Below, in pieces: positions 36,981 to 48,479 of a stretch of 64,000 bases of DNA. The stretch is from Salvator merianae (Eukaryota; Chordata; Lepidosauria; Squamata; Teiidae). The notes below the pieces were generated by a model. The model ran no database searches. It worked only from the letters and a program-made list of their open reading frames with translations, and was not told where the DNA came from. The position numbers were made by a program, and so were the translations under genes. Position 1 is the first letter of the stretch. Each line of letters opens with the position of its first letter. The stretch lies in the NCBI GenBank assembly GCA_003586115.2, contig QVOM02000073.1, positions 32,914,468-32,978,467 of the forward strand, in the 5' to 3' direction.

Positions 36981-37886
36981 TTTGGACAGTAGTTATCTCT
37001 AGTTGTTGACAATTTACTTAGGGCATTTGAGACATAATACTGAGACCGAAGAGACAGCCAAATAAGACATTCCAACAACTGCCTGCATGGTTTAAGAGAA
37101 GGTGTGGAACAGTCAGACATGGTGACACTTCTTATGGGCTGGTAGTCTGAGTTATTATCAGACATTAAGTTAGAACACACCAACATACAGAGAGCCTATT
37201 GCAGTCTTAAACATGGGCAGAGCAAAACAATCCCCCCAAGAGATATAATTAATTCTTTAGAAATACAACTTCTGAAAAATGTAGCTTATCAGAAACTTTC
37301 CCATTTGGACTCACTTCTTTCCTTTGAGGAACACTGTGTTTTGGTCTTTCAAGATATCTCCCTTGATGTGCTCGTTTGCTATCACTATTTCTGCCCTATT
37401 GTTGCTGAGTTGCAGATGGTAGAGGCACAATACAGATGGTTTTATCCTTGTTTTCTTATAATTACTGTTGCAAATGAGGAACAATACCATTCTTATACCA
37501 ATGGAGAGGCTGAGGAACTCTGCGATTCTTTGAACCACCACCCTGCCCACCCATAACAAGCAATAAAAAGAACTGGGGAAGACAGCTGAACTTTCTACGT
37601 CAGACTCTGCCTTCACTCAGTATTCTTTTGCCAATAGCACACATTTGAAAATTAGTTCTCATAAGAACTCTAAAGATGGTGCCCTCTTCCCGATGTTTAG
37701 GAAAGGGAAGATATAAGCTCTATGTTGTGTTGATATAATTTGCTATTGCTGAGAAGGACTCGAGTTCTGATGGGCTTTTAGGGTTCTCCTGCTGGCTGTG
37801 TGTTTAAATAGAACTGTTTCTCTGGTATGTTCTCAGGTATGAACTTAATGCCTGTATTTAGTCACTAGTGGTCTTATCCCTGGTTT

Positions 37887-38400
37887 CTCTCAGTGCTATT
37901 GATACCAACATCTTAATACCATTTGTAACTTCCTTTTGCCTATGAGTCTATTGGTTTTCCCCTCTAATTCTTACTTGATCCTCTTAATGCTATTGATACC
38001 AACTGAACTTAACTATAAGTAGTAGTTTTTTGATCCCTTCATTGGTTTTGACACTTTTTGTTTCTAGAGGATGTAATAACATTTTCTCTGTTTTCACTTC
38101 TTCCTTCCTCAGTTGATATTGTTTGATTAGATTAAACTTTGTGGCAGCTATGTTTATATATCATTGGGGATTAGACACTTGATAAGTTGCTATATGCTGC
38201 TGAGTTTATATCTCAATGTGATATCATTGACTTTATTACTAGTTCTAATTATTACAATTGGTTTAAGACAGAGAACTGGTTCTTTTGCATAGGGTGAATC
38301 TCTCCGAGTCTTGAAGGAATGGGGCTCACTGTTGGTTACTCTCAGTGCTATTGATACCAACATCTTATTACTATGTGTAACCTCTTTCTTGTCTATGATA
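37887..38400 (+). repeat. Duplicated 60-bp segment with a third partial copy
   Basis: The segment 37887-37945 (CTCTCAGTGCTATTGATACC...) recurs at 38338-38397 with few differences. A shorter piece, TTAATGCTATTGATACCAAC, lies at 37984-38003. The reading SLSAIDTNIL resembles the L2 RT block LSAAFDTI, so these may be fragments of an L2-like element, but I could not trace more of it. Confidence 0.6.
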
Positions 38401-40127
38401 TTTTTATTGTCACCTGATAACCTAGTTATGGGGAACACAGGTCCCTCTGGAGTCCTCCTCTGACTCTCCATATTGCACAGTTTCTATTCTTGTATGTTGG
38501 TTTGTTGTTGTTTAGTCTTTTTTTGTTTAGTTTTGTAATAGCTGATTCTTCAGGAACTCCAGGCAACTGCCAGTTGCTTCTCCTCAGTTGTGCTCCTAAT
38601 GTTCTTACTCCTTATTTACTTGTCATTATTATGGGATGGTATCCTTATATGAAACAAAGTATGGTGATACCTGTTACTCTCCCTTAGCATACATGGGCTG
38701 GGTACAGTAGTGAAACATGGAAGGGTGGATAATTTGATTAACTGCATGCAAGCTCAGATTTTCTTCAAAAGGCACATCATAATCAGAAGCAAACATCTTT
38801 ATTACACTATAAAAGGGGTTGGTTGGAATACTCTGCCCTTAACTCAAAGGGGCTTTCCATAATTTATTTAGTACCTGCCCAACTGTTTGTAAAGCTGTGA
38901 GGATTGACCCAAGGGACAGGTTTATTTAACATTATATTACAGGATAAACCGCTCACTTTAGCAGTGATATATAGCCCCAACTCTCAACAATATATGTTTC
39001 TGGAGAACTTGCTGGAATCTTTTGTAGAATTTGCACATATCCCCCTAATTGTGCTAGTTTTGAAAACCATTATAAATTTGGGGAGGACAGACTTCCCATA
39101 TGCACAGTTGGTAGAAAGCATAGAGAGAAGGAAATATAGCCTTTGGTGTTAAAATATGGGCTTATAAACACCTATAATTTTGTCCATCTGGATGATAAGG
39201 GACTACATTTTATTCTAAAAGCATAATTCATTTGCAAGACTATACGATGTATTTACAACTAAATATCTCACCAGTAACATCATACAAACTGCAATAGAGC
39301 TAATCACATTACTGGATAATGAACCTAACTGTTTAATTTGTCTGTTCCTCCCCAACTGAAGACTTATAAGCCCTGGAAATTTAATCCTTACCTAATAGTA
39401 AACAAACATTCAACTTCTTAACTGTGGTCAGAATTAGACTATTACTTTAAACATAACTATTTCATCTCAATTTCCTATTATAAACTGGGAAACCATGAAG
39501 GTATTTGCATTTTGGAGGAAATTTGGCATAGGAAACAACATTTTGAAAACTGACAAATTTGTTGGCTGAGATTAAATGATTAGAGGTACTTTATCAAAAC
39601 ATGAACTCTCCTGATATTCAGGATGAATTACTGTCTAAGCATAAAGAACTTGACTTAATAGAAGTGAACAATACTGCCAAATAGCATTTCTGTTCTAAAT
39701 AACAGTTTGAATGCTATGGCAATAAACAGATCAAATTATTAGCATCTAGATGAAAGCAAAGTTTTTTTTATAATTACATCTCAGCACATTGCACATTTAT
39801 GGAAAATAAATGAGTTACTGATGACTCTGATACAAAACAAGCAGCACATGCTTTCTACTCGGCCCTTTATACCTCACAAAAGACAGAGTTAAAAGTGAGA
39901 AAAGAATATCCGAACAACCTGGTCCTTAAGGAATTAGATCCTGCCCGTAATTGTTTGTTGATGGGACCAATTAGCATTAGTGAAGTCATAGCCATGGTTA
40001 AGAAGCTCAAACCACACGAGTTTCTGGGACCTGATGATTTCTCCTCTGTTTTCTACAAGCACTTTCAGTAGATTCTTGCACTGCACCTAGTGATGGTTTT
40101 TAATGCAGTGTTAAAAGAGAAACAATT

Positions 40128-40158
<31 letters not shown>

Positions 40159-40353
40159 TTGGATTTGTATGCCACCCCTCTCCGAAGACTCGGGGCGGCT
40201 TACAACATATAAATACACATAATAATAATCAAATTTAAAATTTAAAATCTAAAATTACAATTTAAAATCTATCTAAAACCCCAAACCTAACATACATTCC
40301 TAACTAACATTCACACTACACAGTCATCCTACCAATCAAGTGGAGCATCAAAT

Positions 40354-41067
40354 TCAGTGACCCCAGGCCTGCCGGCAAAGGTGTGTTTTTAAGATTTTCC
40401 GAAAGGCCAAGAGAGTAGGGGCAGTACGGATTTCTAGGGGGAGCTGGTTCCACAGGGCCGGAGCCGCCACAGAGAAGGCCCTTCCCCTGGGGCCCACCAG
40501 CCGACATTGATTGGCTGACGGGACCTGGAGAAGGCCAACTCTGTGGCTCCTGACTGGCCGCTGGGATACATGAGGCAGGAGACGGTCCCGTAAGTAACCT
40601 GGTCCTAAGCCATGTAGGGCTTTATAGGTAACTACCAACACTTTGAATTGGGTACGGAGACTAACCGGCAGCCAGTGCAGCTCGCGGAGTGTTGGAGAGA
40701 CACTGGCATATCTAGGCAAGCCAGAGATAGCTCGCGCGGCTGCATTTTGGACTACCTGCAGTCTCCGGACACTCTTCAAAGGTAGCCCCATGTAGAGAGC
40801 ATTGCAGTAGTCGATCCTCGAGGTGATGAGGGTATGAGCAACTGTAAGGAGGGACTCCCTATCCAAATAAGGCCGTAACTGATGGACTAACCGATCCTGG
40901 GCAAATGCTCCCCTCGCCACAGCCGACAGATGATGTTCCAAAGTCAGCTGCGGATCAAGGAGCACACCCAGGTTATGGACCTTCTCTGAGGAGGTCAACA
41001 ATTTCCTCCCCCCAAAGTAATGGATGGACAGATGGCCGAGTCCTTGGGAGGTAACACCCACAGCCAT
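40354..41067 (-). pseudogene. L2 C-terminal segment
   Basis: A 237-codon frame follows the RT. It includes NLGVLLDPQLTLEHHL, LITSRIDYCNALYMGLP, LRELHWLPVSLRTQFKVLV, YKALHGLGPGYL and ALWNQLPLEIR...AFRKILKTHL. This is the usual C-terminal 'thumb' and conserved tail of L2 and CR1-group LINEs. It corresponds to the fragments at 98-180, 45500-45846 and 52244-52516. Confidence 0.85.
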
Positions 41068-41963
41068 TCCGTCTTGTCAGGGTTGAGTCTAAGTCTGTTG
41101 ATGCCCATCCAGACCCTGACAGCCTCCAGACACCGGCACATTACATCGACCGCTTCACTGAATTGGCGCGGGGTGGAAATGTACAGCTGAGTATCATCAG
41201 CGTATTGATGGTAACTCACCCCATAACGACGGATGATCTCACCCAGCGGTTTCATGTAAATGTTGAATAGCAGGGGGGAGAGGACAGACCCCTGAGGCAC
41301 CCCACAAATGAGGGGCCTAGGGGCAGACCTCTGCCTCCCTACTAACACCGACTGCAACCGACCAGACAGGTAGGAGGAAAACCACCGTAAAACGGTGGCT
41401 CCCACTCCCAATCCCTCCAGCCGGCGCAGAAGGATACCATGGTCGATGGTATCGAAGGCCGCCGAGAGGTCAAGAAGCACCAGGATAGAGGAATAACCCC
41501 TATCCCGAGCCTGCCAGAGATCATCTATCAGTGTGACCAAGGCAGTCTCAGTGCTGTAGCCGGGCCTGAAACCAGACTGCCACGGGCCTAGGTAATCGGC
41601 TTCATCCAAGGACCGCTGGAGCTGGAACGCCACCACCTTCTCGACAACTTTCCCTATAAAGGGGAGGTTGGAGACAGGACGATAGTTGTTTAAAACAGTT
41701 GGGTCCAGGGAAAGCTTCTTGAGGAGGGGGCACACAATCACCTCCTTGTAGGGAGCTGGAAATGACCCCTCCCTCAAAGAAGCATTTACAATCACCTGGA
41801 CCCAGTCCCATGTCACTTCCCTGCTGGTTGAAACCAGCCAGGAGGGACATGGATCCAATAAACAGGTGGCGGAGCTCACAGCTCCCATGGCCTTGTCCAC
41901 TTCATCAGGCGTCACCGGTTCAAACTCTTCCCATATAACTGGACAAAGACGTGCCCCAGTCAC
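40995..41963 (-). pseudogene. L2 reverse transcriptase segment
   Basis: A 322-codon frame carries RT motifs in order: NNYRPVSNLPFIGKVVEKVV, GFRPGYSTETALVTLIDDLW, LLDLSAAFDTIDHGIL, CGVPQGSVLSPLLFNIYM and the catalytic YADDTQLY near residue 255. The enzyme would copy the element's RNA at the nicked site. The frame ends by a shift near 41045, where the sequence continues in the frame of 40354-41067. Confidence 0.88.
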
Positions 41964-43165
41964 CTTGACTGAATCATTTTCAGTCGAAACTGCTTCCCAG
42001 TCAGAGTCCAGGTCTGCCCGAATCTGAGCGACTTTATCTGAGAAAAATTTATTAAAATCCTCAGCACTACCCCCACACCAAGGAGGGAGTGAGTCACCCT
42101 AAACAGGGCGGCTGGGCGAGATTCCGCAGACGCAATCACTGTGGAAAGATACACCGATCTTGCCACCTTGATCGCCACAAGATAAGTCTTAATATAAGAA
42201 CTTAGTTGTGTTCGGTCAGACTCGGATTTACTGGCCCTCCAACGGCTCTCTAGACGTCTCTTCTGGCGTTTCATCCCCCTGAGTTCCTCGGTGAACCAAG
42301 GAGACCTTCTGGGTCTACTACCACAGAGAGGTTGCATAGGCGCAATCCGATCAAGAGCCCCCTTCGCGGCCATATTCCAGGCCATTGCCAGGGACTCCGC
42401 CGAATTGTGCATAAGCGAGTCCAGTACTTCCCCAAGCGCCCTTTGAAAGCCCATCGGGTCCATTAGGCGTCTGGGGTGGAACCACCTAATCGGTTCCGCC
42501 TCCCTACGGTGAAGGATTGGCACCCTGAAGTCAAGCCGTAGCAGAGAATGATCTGACCATGACAAGGGCACAATATCTAAGCCCCTTAAAATCAGCTCAT
42601 TACTCAACTGTCCCGAGAGGAATACCATGTCGGGTGTGTGTCCCTTCTCGTGAGTCGGGCCCTGAACTACCTGGGTCAGGTCCATGGTTGCCATGGAAGC
42701 CATGAACTCCTGCGCCAACCCCGAGGATTCGCCGAGTGATGGCATATTAAAGTCCCCCAAGACTATAAGTCTGGGAGACTCAACGACCAGCCCGACCACC
42801 TCCTCAAGTAGCGCAGACAGGGCAGTCGACACGTAGCTGGGAGGTAGGTATGCGAGCAACAAACCCACCTGAACCCCTAGGTCCAACTTCACAAAGAGAA
42901 ACTCACAACCCGCAATCTCGGGAGCAGCGAGCCTGCGCAGGCTAAGCATCTTCCGGGCAATAATCGCCACTCCGCCACCCCTTCCCTGGGGTCGCGGCTG
43001 GTGCCACACCTGAAACCCGGCTGGGCAGATTTCCGAGAGAGGAACACCTCCCTCAGGGCCCAGCCAAGTTTCAGTCACACATGCCAGGTCAGCCACCTCG
43101 TCCGAAAGCAGGTCCCGAACGAGGGGAGCTTTATTATTCGCTGACCTGGCATTAAGCAGCAGCAC
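41960..43165 (-). pseudogene. L2 endonuclease segment
   Basis: A 401-codon frame holds an apurinic-type (APE) endonuclease. NARSANNK lies near residue 5, TETWL near 32, GGGVAIIA near 63, the catalytic GDFNMPS near 137, TPDMVFLS near 174 and SWSDHSLL near 201. These are the metal-binding and catalytic blocks that nick target DNA for target-primed reverse transcription. Around 42080 the frame shifts: the last 40 or so codons are out of frame, while the expected continuation (FNKFFSDKVAQIRADL) lies in the frame of the RT segment. The 5' end is truncated, so the first Met is simply the first in frame. Confidence 0.85.
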
Positions 43166-45029
43166 ATGGAAGGGATCTTACATAATTTTATGTTCGAAAA
43201 AGGGCAAATCTCCAGACAGAATTGATTCACATAGACCTGTTTTATTACTGAATCAAGACTACAAGATTTTCACTTCCATATTATACTCTAGAATAAACAA
43301 ATTTGTACAAAAGATAGTTAATAGTGAACAATTCGGCTTCATCCCTCAGTTAATGAACTGGTGTGTATTGTCATCAATTTAATTCCTCATAGTAATAAAT
43401 TTAAGAAAGCTCTCATCTTATTTAGTTTTGACATATTTAAGACATTCAGTTCACTGGATCATCAATTTTTATTTGCTGTTCTGTTTAGAAAAAGTTTGAT
43501 TCTAACTTTATAAAACTTCTACAGAAACTTTACAGCTGATTTAGAATTACAGCTAGAATTAATGGGGACTTGGCTAGCCCAGTAAGACAAGGTGTGGTAC
43601 AAGGCAAAGTTGTTCTCAATCTCCTCTGTTGTTTGTGTTAGCAATGACAACCTCTGGCTGAGAAACTGAAACCTATGATCTTGATTCTTTCCAACCAAAA
43701 TTAAATCTTTATACTGATGATTTCCTGCTCATGATGCAGGATCCATATGCATTAGGTAAAGTGTTAGGAAAAGAATTAAACCACTTCTCAAATGTCTCAA
43801 GTCTGTGTACAAACTTGTCTAAATTGTAATGGTGAAACAGTGTGAAGTTAAAATTGCTCCAAAAAGTTGGAGTTGTCATTATGAAAAAACTGCATAGAAT
43901 CCTTAGTCAACTTTTCTCCATTGTTAAAGGCCACCTTATGAGTCTTTAAGAAATGAAATAAACGTACATTAGCACTAAAAGTCTGCATATCTGCTACATA
44001 AATGGTCATAATCCCTAAATTTCTTCCCCCCCCCTTTCAAATGCTCCCAATTAATATCCCTAACTCTATTCTATAAAAGTGGGAAAAGATACTGGAAAGA
44101 ATTATATGTAATGTGAAAAAAACTAGGTTAAACAAAGATCTCCTATATAGACCTATTTCTCTCTTCACTTTGATCCAAGATTGTTCCAGTTTCCTACTTA
44201 TTGGCTTGAAAATAGAATGGGAAACTAATTTGGTGTTCTCCCTAACACAGGAGGAATGGATTGCAGTATGTCATTAGCTGCATGATCAAATTATTAGAAA
44301 TTCATCCTAAATCACTGTACTCATGATACTTGACCCCAGCAAAGGTAGCCCATATTAGCCTGGGGGTTTGATCATAATGTTGGAGAGGATGTGAAACAAA
44401 GGGTGCCTACTTCTATTTGTGGTGGGAGTGCCATCAAGTCCACACAGTCTGGAAGGAGGTTGAATCAGAATCAGGAAAATCTTGGTTAAAAATGTTACCA
44501 CAAATCCAGAATCGTGAATGCTTTTATTGGACTGAACTAATTTATACTCAACAGAACAATTGGAAGCACTGAAACTGGTGGTCTTAGCTGCTAAATAACT
44601 TATAGTTCAAAACTGGAAAACTTGGTAATAATTGAAATGTAACAAATTGTTATAACATTCTATGGAACATTGCTTTTAATGATATAATAGCATATCAAAG
44701 ATTGGTTTTTTTAGGAATAATAAAGATGCCTTGAAACTACTAGGAAAATGGAAATTCCTTCTGAGTTATGAACTAATTTTATGTACCCAAAATTACCACA
44801 GAAATACTGGTTAAAATACTGGCCTGTATAAGCATTTAGTTTTGGAGATTATCTGGGAATAGAGTTTCAATTTATTAATAACTGTTTTGCTCATGTGTTA
44901 TTGTTGGTATTGTTTGTTAGATATGATTGTATTCTATCTGTTTATTAAATTCCATAAAATGGAAAAGTTCCCTTGTTTTTAAATGACTGAAGTGGATGGC
45001 TGTGAAAGGTTTGGGGAAGCAGTTGTGAG

Positions 45030-45850
45030 AGAATGCTGTTCAATACTGAAAATTTACCTGTGTAATTCTCAAGGATCACTCTTATCTTCCATGATGTTTA
45101 ACATCTATATGAAGTCTCTGGTGTCTTTAGGAAATTTGGAGTGAAGTACTATCAATATGAGGATGATACCCAGCTCTGTAGTGCCATTTGAGTCAGGAGC
45201 AGCAGTTCATGTGCTGGACTTATACCTAGAAGCAGTCATGGGCTGGACAGACCAATAAACTAAAGTTGACTCCTGAAAGTACTGTGTGTTATAGGTTCCT
45301 GACTCAATGAAATAGGTAGACATCCTGTTCTTGAGTTGGAAGGAACAGGTGTGTAATCTGGTGTACTTCTGTATTCATCTCATTTACTTGAAGCTCCAGG
45401 TCCACCTAGTATTTCAGCTCCAACTCTTTCTGAACAGAGAAATTTGGCCAAGTATATGAGACAGGATTATTGAATGCAAGCTATTTGAGGCTCCCACTGA
45501 AGAGTGAAGCAACAAGGCTGCTATGGGTATTGCTCATTGGGTATATATCATGCTAGTCCAGTAGTTGCTTCTACACCCAATGCAAGGTATTAACATTAAC
45601 TTACAAGGCCCTAAACAACTTAAACATAAAATATCTAAAGACAGGCTTCTTTCATATAGAACTGCCTGTGTACTGTGATCTGTCAAAGACACCTTCTTGG
45701 TAATGCCACCGCAATCAGAAGCTAGGGACTTCTCAGGGATTGCCACCAGGATGTGAAATGGTCTCTCTTTTGAGTTGTTTCAGGAACCATCATTATACAT
45801 TTAAATAGCTTGTGAAGCTGCACCTCCTGGGATGGAAGAGGTCACTACAA
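45030..45850 (+). mobile_element. L2 LINE, 3' half fragment
   Basis: The left part reads GSLLSSMMFNIYMKSL (RT block GSVLSPLLFNIYMKPL). The right part, 45530-45846, reads LTLTYKALNNLNIKYLK and later NHHYTFK, the L2 C-terminal blocks. It is broken by many stops. It directly follows the L1 copy but is a separate insertion. Confidence 0.75.
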
Positions 45851-46689
45851 ATAGTCTCCTAGTTTGTGTTGCTGTTTAGATGATCAGCTGAGAGATGAAA
45901 AGCTTTGGTCTTTGGTCCTTCTGCCTTTTGAAAAGATGCTCTCCAATTCTTTGGAAAGGTGTTGTCTTCTCCAAGATGAGCTAGCAGTCACTATTGAAGT
46001 TTTTAAACATGATATGTCAAGGTTATTCTCCAAGCACAGTTGTACTGTTTAATTACATTTACCTTGCTTTAATATTTCTCTTTGACAGAGATCAATCCTT
46101 TGTGCTGTACTTAAAAATGTATTTGAATCCAAAATGTAAGGATAACCTCTAACGCCAATACATTAAGCACATACGTTGTCATTTTCTGCATTTAGCAAAA
46201 AAAAAAAAAAAAAAGTACAATTATTTACAGCATCACCTTGCACAATGCCAATCCTTCTTAAAATTAAGATGTATGAAAGATGCCTTGTCCTTGAGAGAGA
46301 AGAATGGAAGAGCTGATTGCAAGGCTCTTTTGGCAGTGACCATTATATAATGGCTTACAGTCTTACCTGAGAAAGATCCTCTTACAATTTCCCCTTTTCC
46401 TCAGACAAGCTGTTCTTAAGCCACCAATGGCAGTGTTAGATTTTTAATAATCTGTTTGATGTGTAAAGAGAATAAAAAAAAGTGGGGGAGCAGCTGTGAG
46501 AAGGGAGAGCAGGGTCAAAAGAGAGTTAAAGAAGAGAGAAAAGTAGAGAAAACATGATGAAGAAAGGAAGTAGGCATGATCTGTTATTGAGTTAGAGAAA
46601 AAATGCAAAGGCTGAATCCACATGAATATTTGTTTCAACCCAGGGGTGATCCAAGGTAAGAATACCCAAATTCTGTCTTTGCCTTTGTC

Positions 46690-46795
46690 TTCTCTTGAGA
46701 ATGCTCAGAAGCAATTGGTGGGCCACTGTGTGAGACAGGATGCTGGAGTTGAGGGGCCTGATTCAGCAGTGCTCCTTTTCAGTTCTTATGTTTTT
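46690..46795 (+). mobile_element. CR1-like LINE 3' tail, sense orientation
   Basis: The reverse complement, ACATAAGAACTGAAAAGGAG...CTGCTGAATCAGGCCCC..CATCCTGTCTCACACAGTGG, matches the 3' block at 13610-13690. This is a short, isolated tail of about 100 bp. Confidence 0.65.
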
Positions 46796-46865
46796 TGCCT
46801 GTGTACTTGTTTCCACATACCATGAAGTTTGGATTAGTATTACACTATCTAAATTCCTTCCCTCT

Positions 46866-46944
46866 TCCTTCCTTCCTTCCTTCCTTTCTTCCTTCCTTCC
46901 TTCCTTCCTTCCTTCCTTCCTTCCTTCCTTCCTTCCTTCCTTCC
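46866..46944. repeat. (CCTT)n microsatellite
   Basis: About 79 bp of CCTT units with one interruption. It is a pure pyrimidine strand. The PSFLPSFL open frames across it are artefacts. Confidence 0.95.
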
Positions 46945-48048
46945 ACTCTCTTCCGTCCCCCCCTTCTCTTTTTCAGCCTGGGTCCTTATTTATTTATTTA
47001 TTTGACAAAATGCAAAATCTTGTACTCAGCATCTATAGTGAGGGATTTTGGGGGTGGTGGCTGAGAATAGAGTGTCTAATTAGAGATCTCTGATGAGACC
47101 TTGGACTTGGTTAGATTTATCAAAGCAGTGGACGTGAGAGAGAGAAGAACAGTCAGCCTCTTAGGAAAACTCTGTCCTAACCCAATGACTGTGTATGACA
47201 GCCCCTCTTAAAATGCCAAAAGGAACTGGGAAGGCTGCCAAACAGCCAGATGCTGCTTTTGGAAGGAAATCTACCCCACTGTGGCATCTGGCACTGTAAT
47301 TGCTGATCAAGGAAGCAGGATGACAATTAGTAAGCTTAGGGAAATAAAAGTAAGTGCAAAACCATTAACTCTAAGTTTTAATAACTTCAAGAAACTGGAA
47401 ATGCCGATAGTGTTGTATGCTCTTAATTAGATTAGGCATGGAGTTTGTTCAATATTTGAAGATGCTGAGCTGCACTTAAGCACTAGTTTGCATCTTGAAC
47501 TAGTAAAAGCTGTGTCCAAAGTCAGTGAAGAGAATCACCAGACTCTTAATTGAATGTGACTTGTAGAGGAGCTATTTATTTGTTTATTTTTAAATACGTG
47601 TATACTGACTGCTTTCCATATTGATGTCTTGAACTAGTTTACATAAAAATAGTTGGCATCAGTGTATAGAAAAATATATGGTTTGTCTTAAATTCTCATG
47701 GGCAACTTTGTTATCAGGTAAACATGAAACAGACAGGGATGGCATAAAGGCACACATGAATTGTAATAAACCAGGGATTAAGTCACATGAAAGTCAGTGT
47801 AGAATTTTCTTTTTCTCCCAAAATTGGGAGTATAAAGAAAAACAGATGTGCCAAAATTTCTACACTCATTCTGATTTACTTAATACCAAACATCTCAGTT
47901 TTTGAGATCCTCTGCTTGCCCAAGCTGTTGTGGTAACATGGGTTTTTCAGTCAGCTTTATTGAACAAGGAATGGTCCTCTTCAAAAAATTGGGTAAAAAC
48001 ATTTTTGTCCACTCTGGTATTCCCCTCTGGGGATTACCTTGAAGTTTG

Positions 48049-48184
48049 GCAGCACCCAGATGTCACTTACTTTTTCCATTATATTTGGATATTCTGGAAT
48101 ATGGCATGGATATTCTGGAATACCCATGCTTTATTCCAGAATATCCAAATATAGTGGAATAAGGAAGCAACATCTGGATGCAGT
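48049..48184. mobile_element. Palindromic MITE (fold-back element), copy 2
   Basis: It runs from GCAGCACCCAGATGTCACTT to GCAACATCTGGATGCAG. The left arm TTCCATTATATTTGGATATT and the right arm ATATCCAAATATAGTGGAA are inverted complements around the centre near 48112. It matches 12025-12162 along its whole length, including the ATGGATATTC core. Confidence 0.8.
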
Positions 48185-48189
48185 TGTAG

Positions 48190-48310
48190 TCTTCACTTTT
48201 AGGTCTTAATTATTATATTGTAGTTTAGTTGTATTTTAGATTTCTATAAGCTATCCTGAGAACTGCGAGATGGTAAAATGGGGCATTAAATGAATGAAGA
48301 AACAAAATCT
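48190..48310 (+). mobile_element. LINE-like 3' tail
   Basis: TTTCTATAAGCTATCCTGAG, then GATGGTAAAATGGGGCATTA and AATGAATGAA resemble the sense L2/CR1-type tail. It abuts the palindromic element, which may have inserted just before it. Confidence 0.45.
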
Positions 48311-48479
48311 TTCATTCTACTATGCTTCTTCATTCTTCTAAGCCACTATGCTTTCTCCTTTCCAAAGGAAGTATGTAGGACTGAACATATGTACATTAAA
48401 CAACATTTGTGTTGAAGTCACTTGGTACTACAGGACCAAACCTTTCTTTAACTACCACTAAGTATTCAGTGGTGTTCCT

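Larger units (their letters stand above)
40125..43165 (-). mobile_element. L2 LINE, antisense, nearly complete coding region, nested in L1
   Basis: It reads on the minus strand. The 3' end, at the left, is an (ATTT)n tract (40125-40160) and the tail motif GGGGCGGCTTACAAC (40193-40207). Then come C-terminal, RT and endonuclease segments in three overlapping frames, which implies only two frameshifts in about 2.8 kb. The 5' end is cut near 43165. Its GC content is far above the surrounding AT-rich L1 and intron. It is by far the best preserved mobile element in the window. Confidence 0.9.
38740..45000 (+). mobile_element. L1 LINE, old, split by an L2 insertion
   Basis: The left part (38740-40124) reads LQDKPLTLAVIYSPNSQQYM of the L1 endonuclease, then the linker, then MGPISISEVIAMVKKLKPHE and FLGPDDF before the RT. 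The right part (43166-45000) resumes with KKGKSPDRIDS, NQDYKIFTSILYSRINKFVQ and NSEQFGFIP of the RT, and later FYWTELIYTQ-like residues and the cysteine-poor C-terminal WWECH-type block near 44420. Stops occur throughout. The 3.0-kb gap between the two parts is the L2 at 40125-43165. Confidence 0.8.

Noticed and set aside
40354..43165. Three long minus-strand frames (237, 322 and 401 codons) as a host gene
   Set aside because: They carry APE endonuclease and RT motifs (GDFNMP, GVPQGSVLSP, YADDTQLY) and are one L2 LINE broken by two frameshifts.
46740..47093. 117-codon frame rich in PSFLPSFL
   Set aside because: It is the translation of the (CCTT)n microsatellite.
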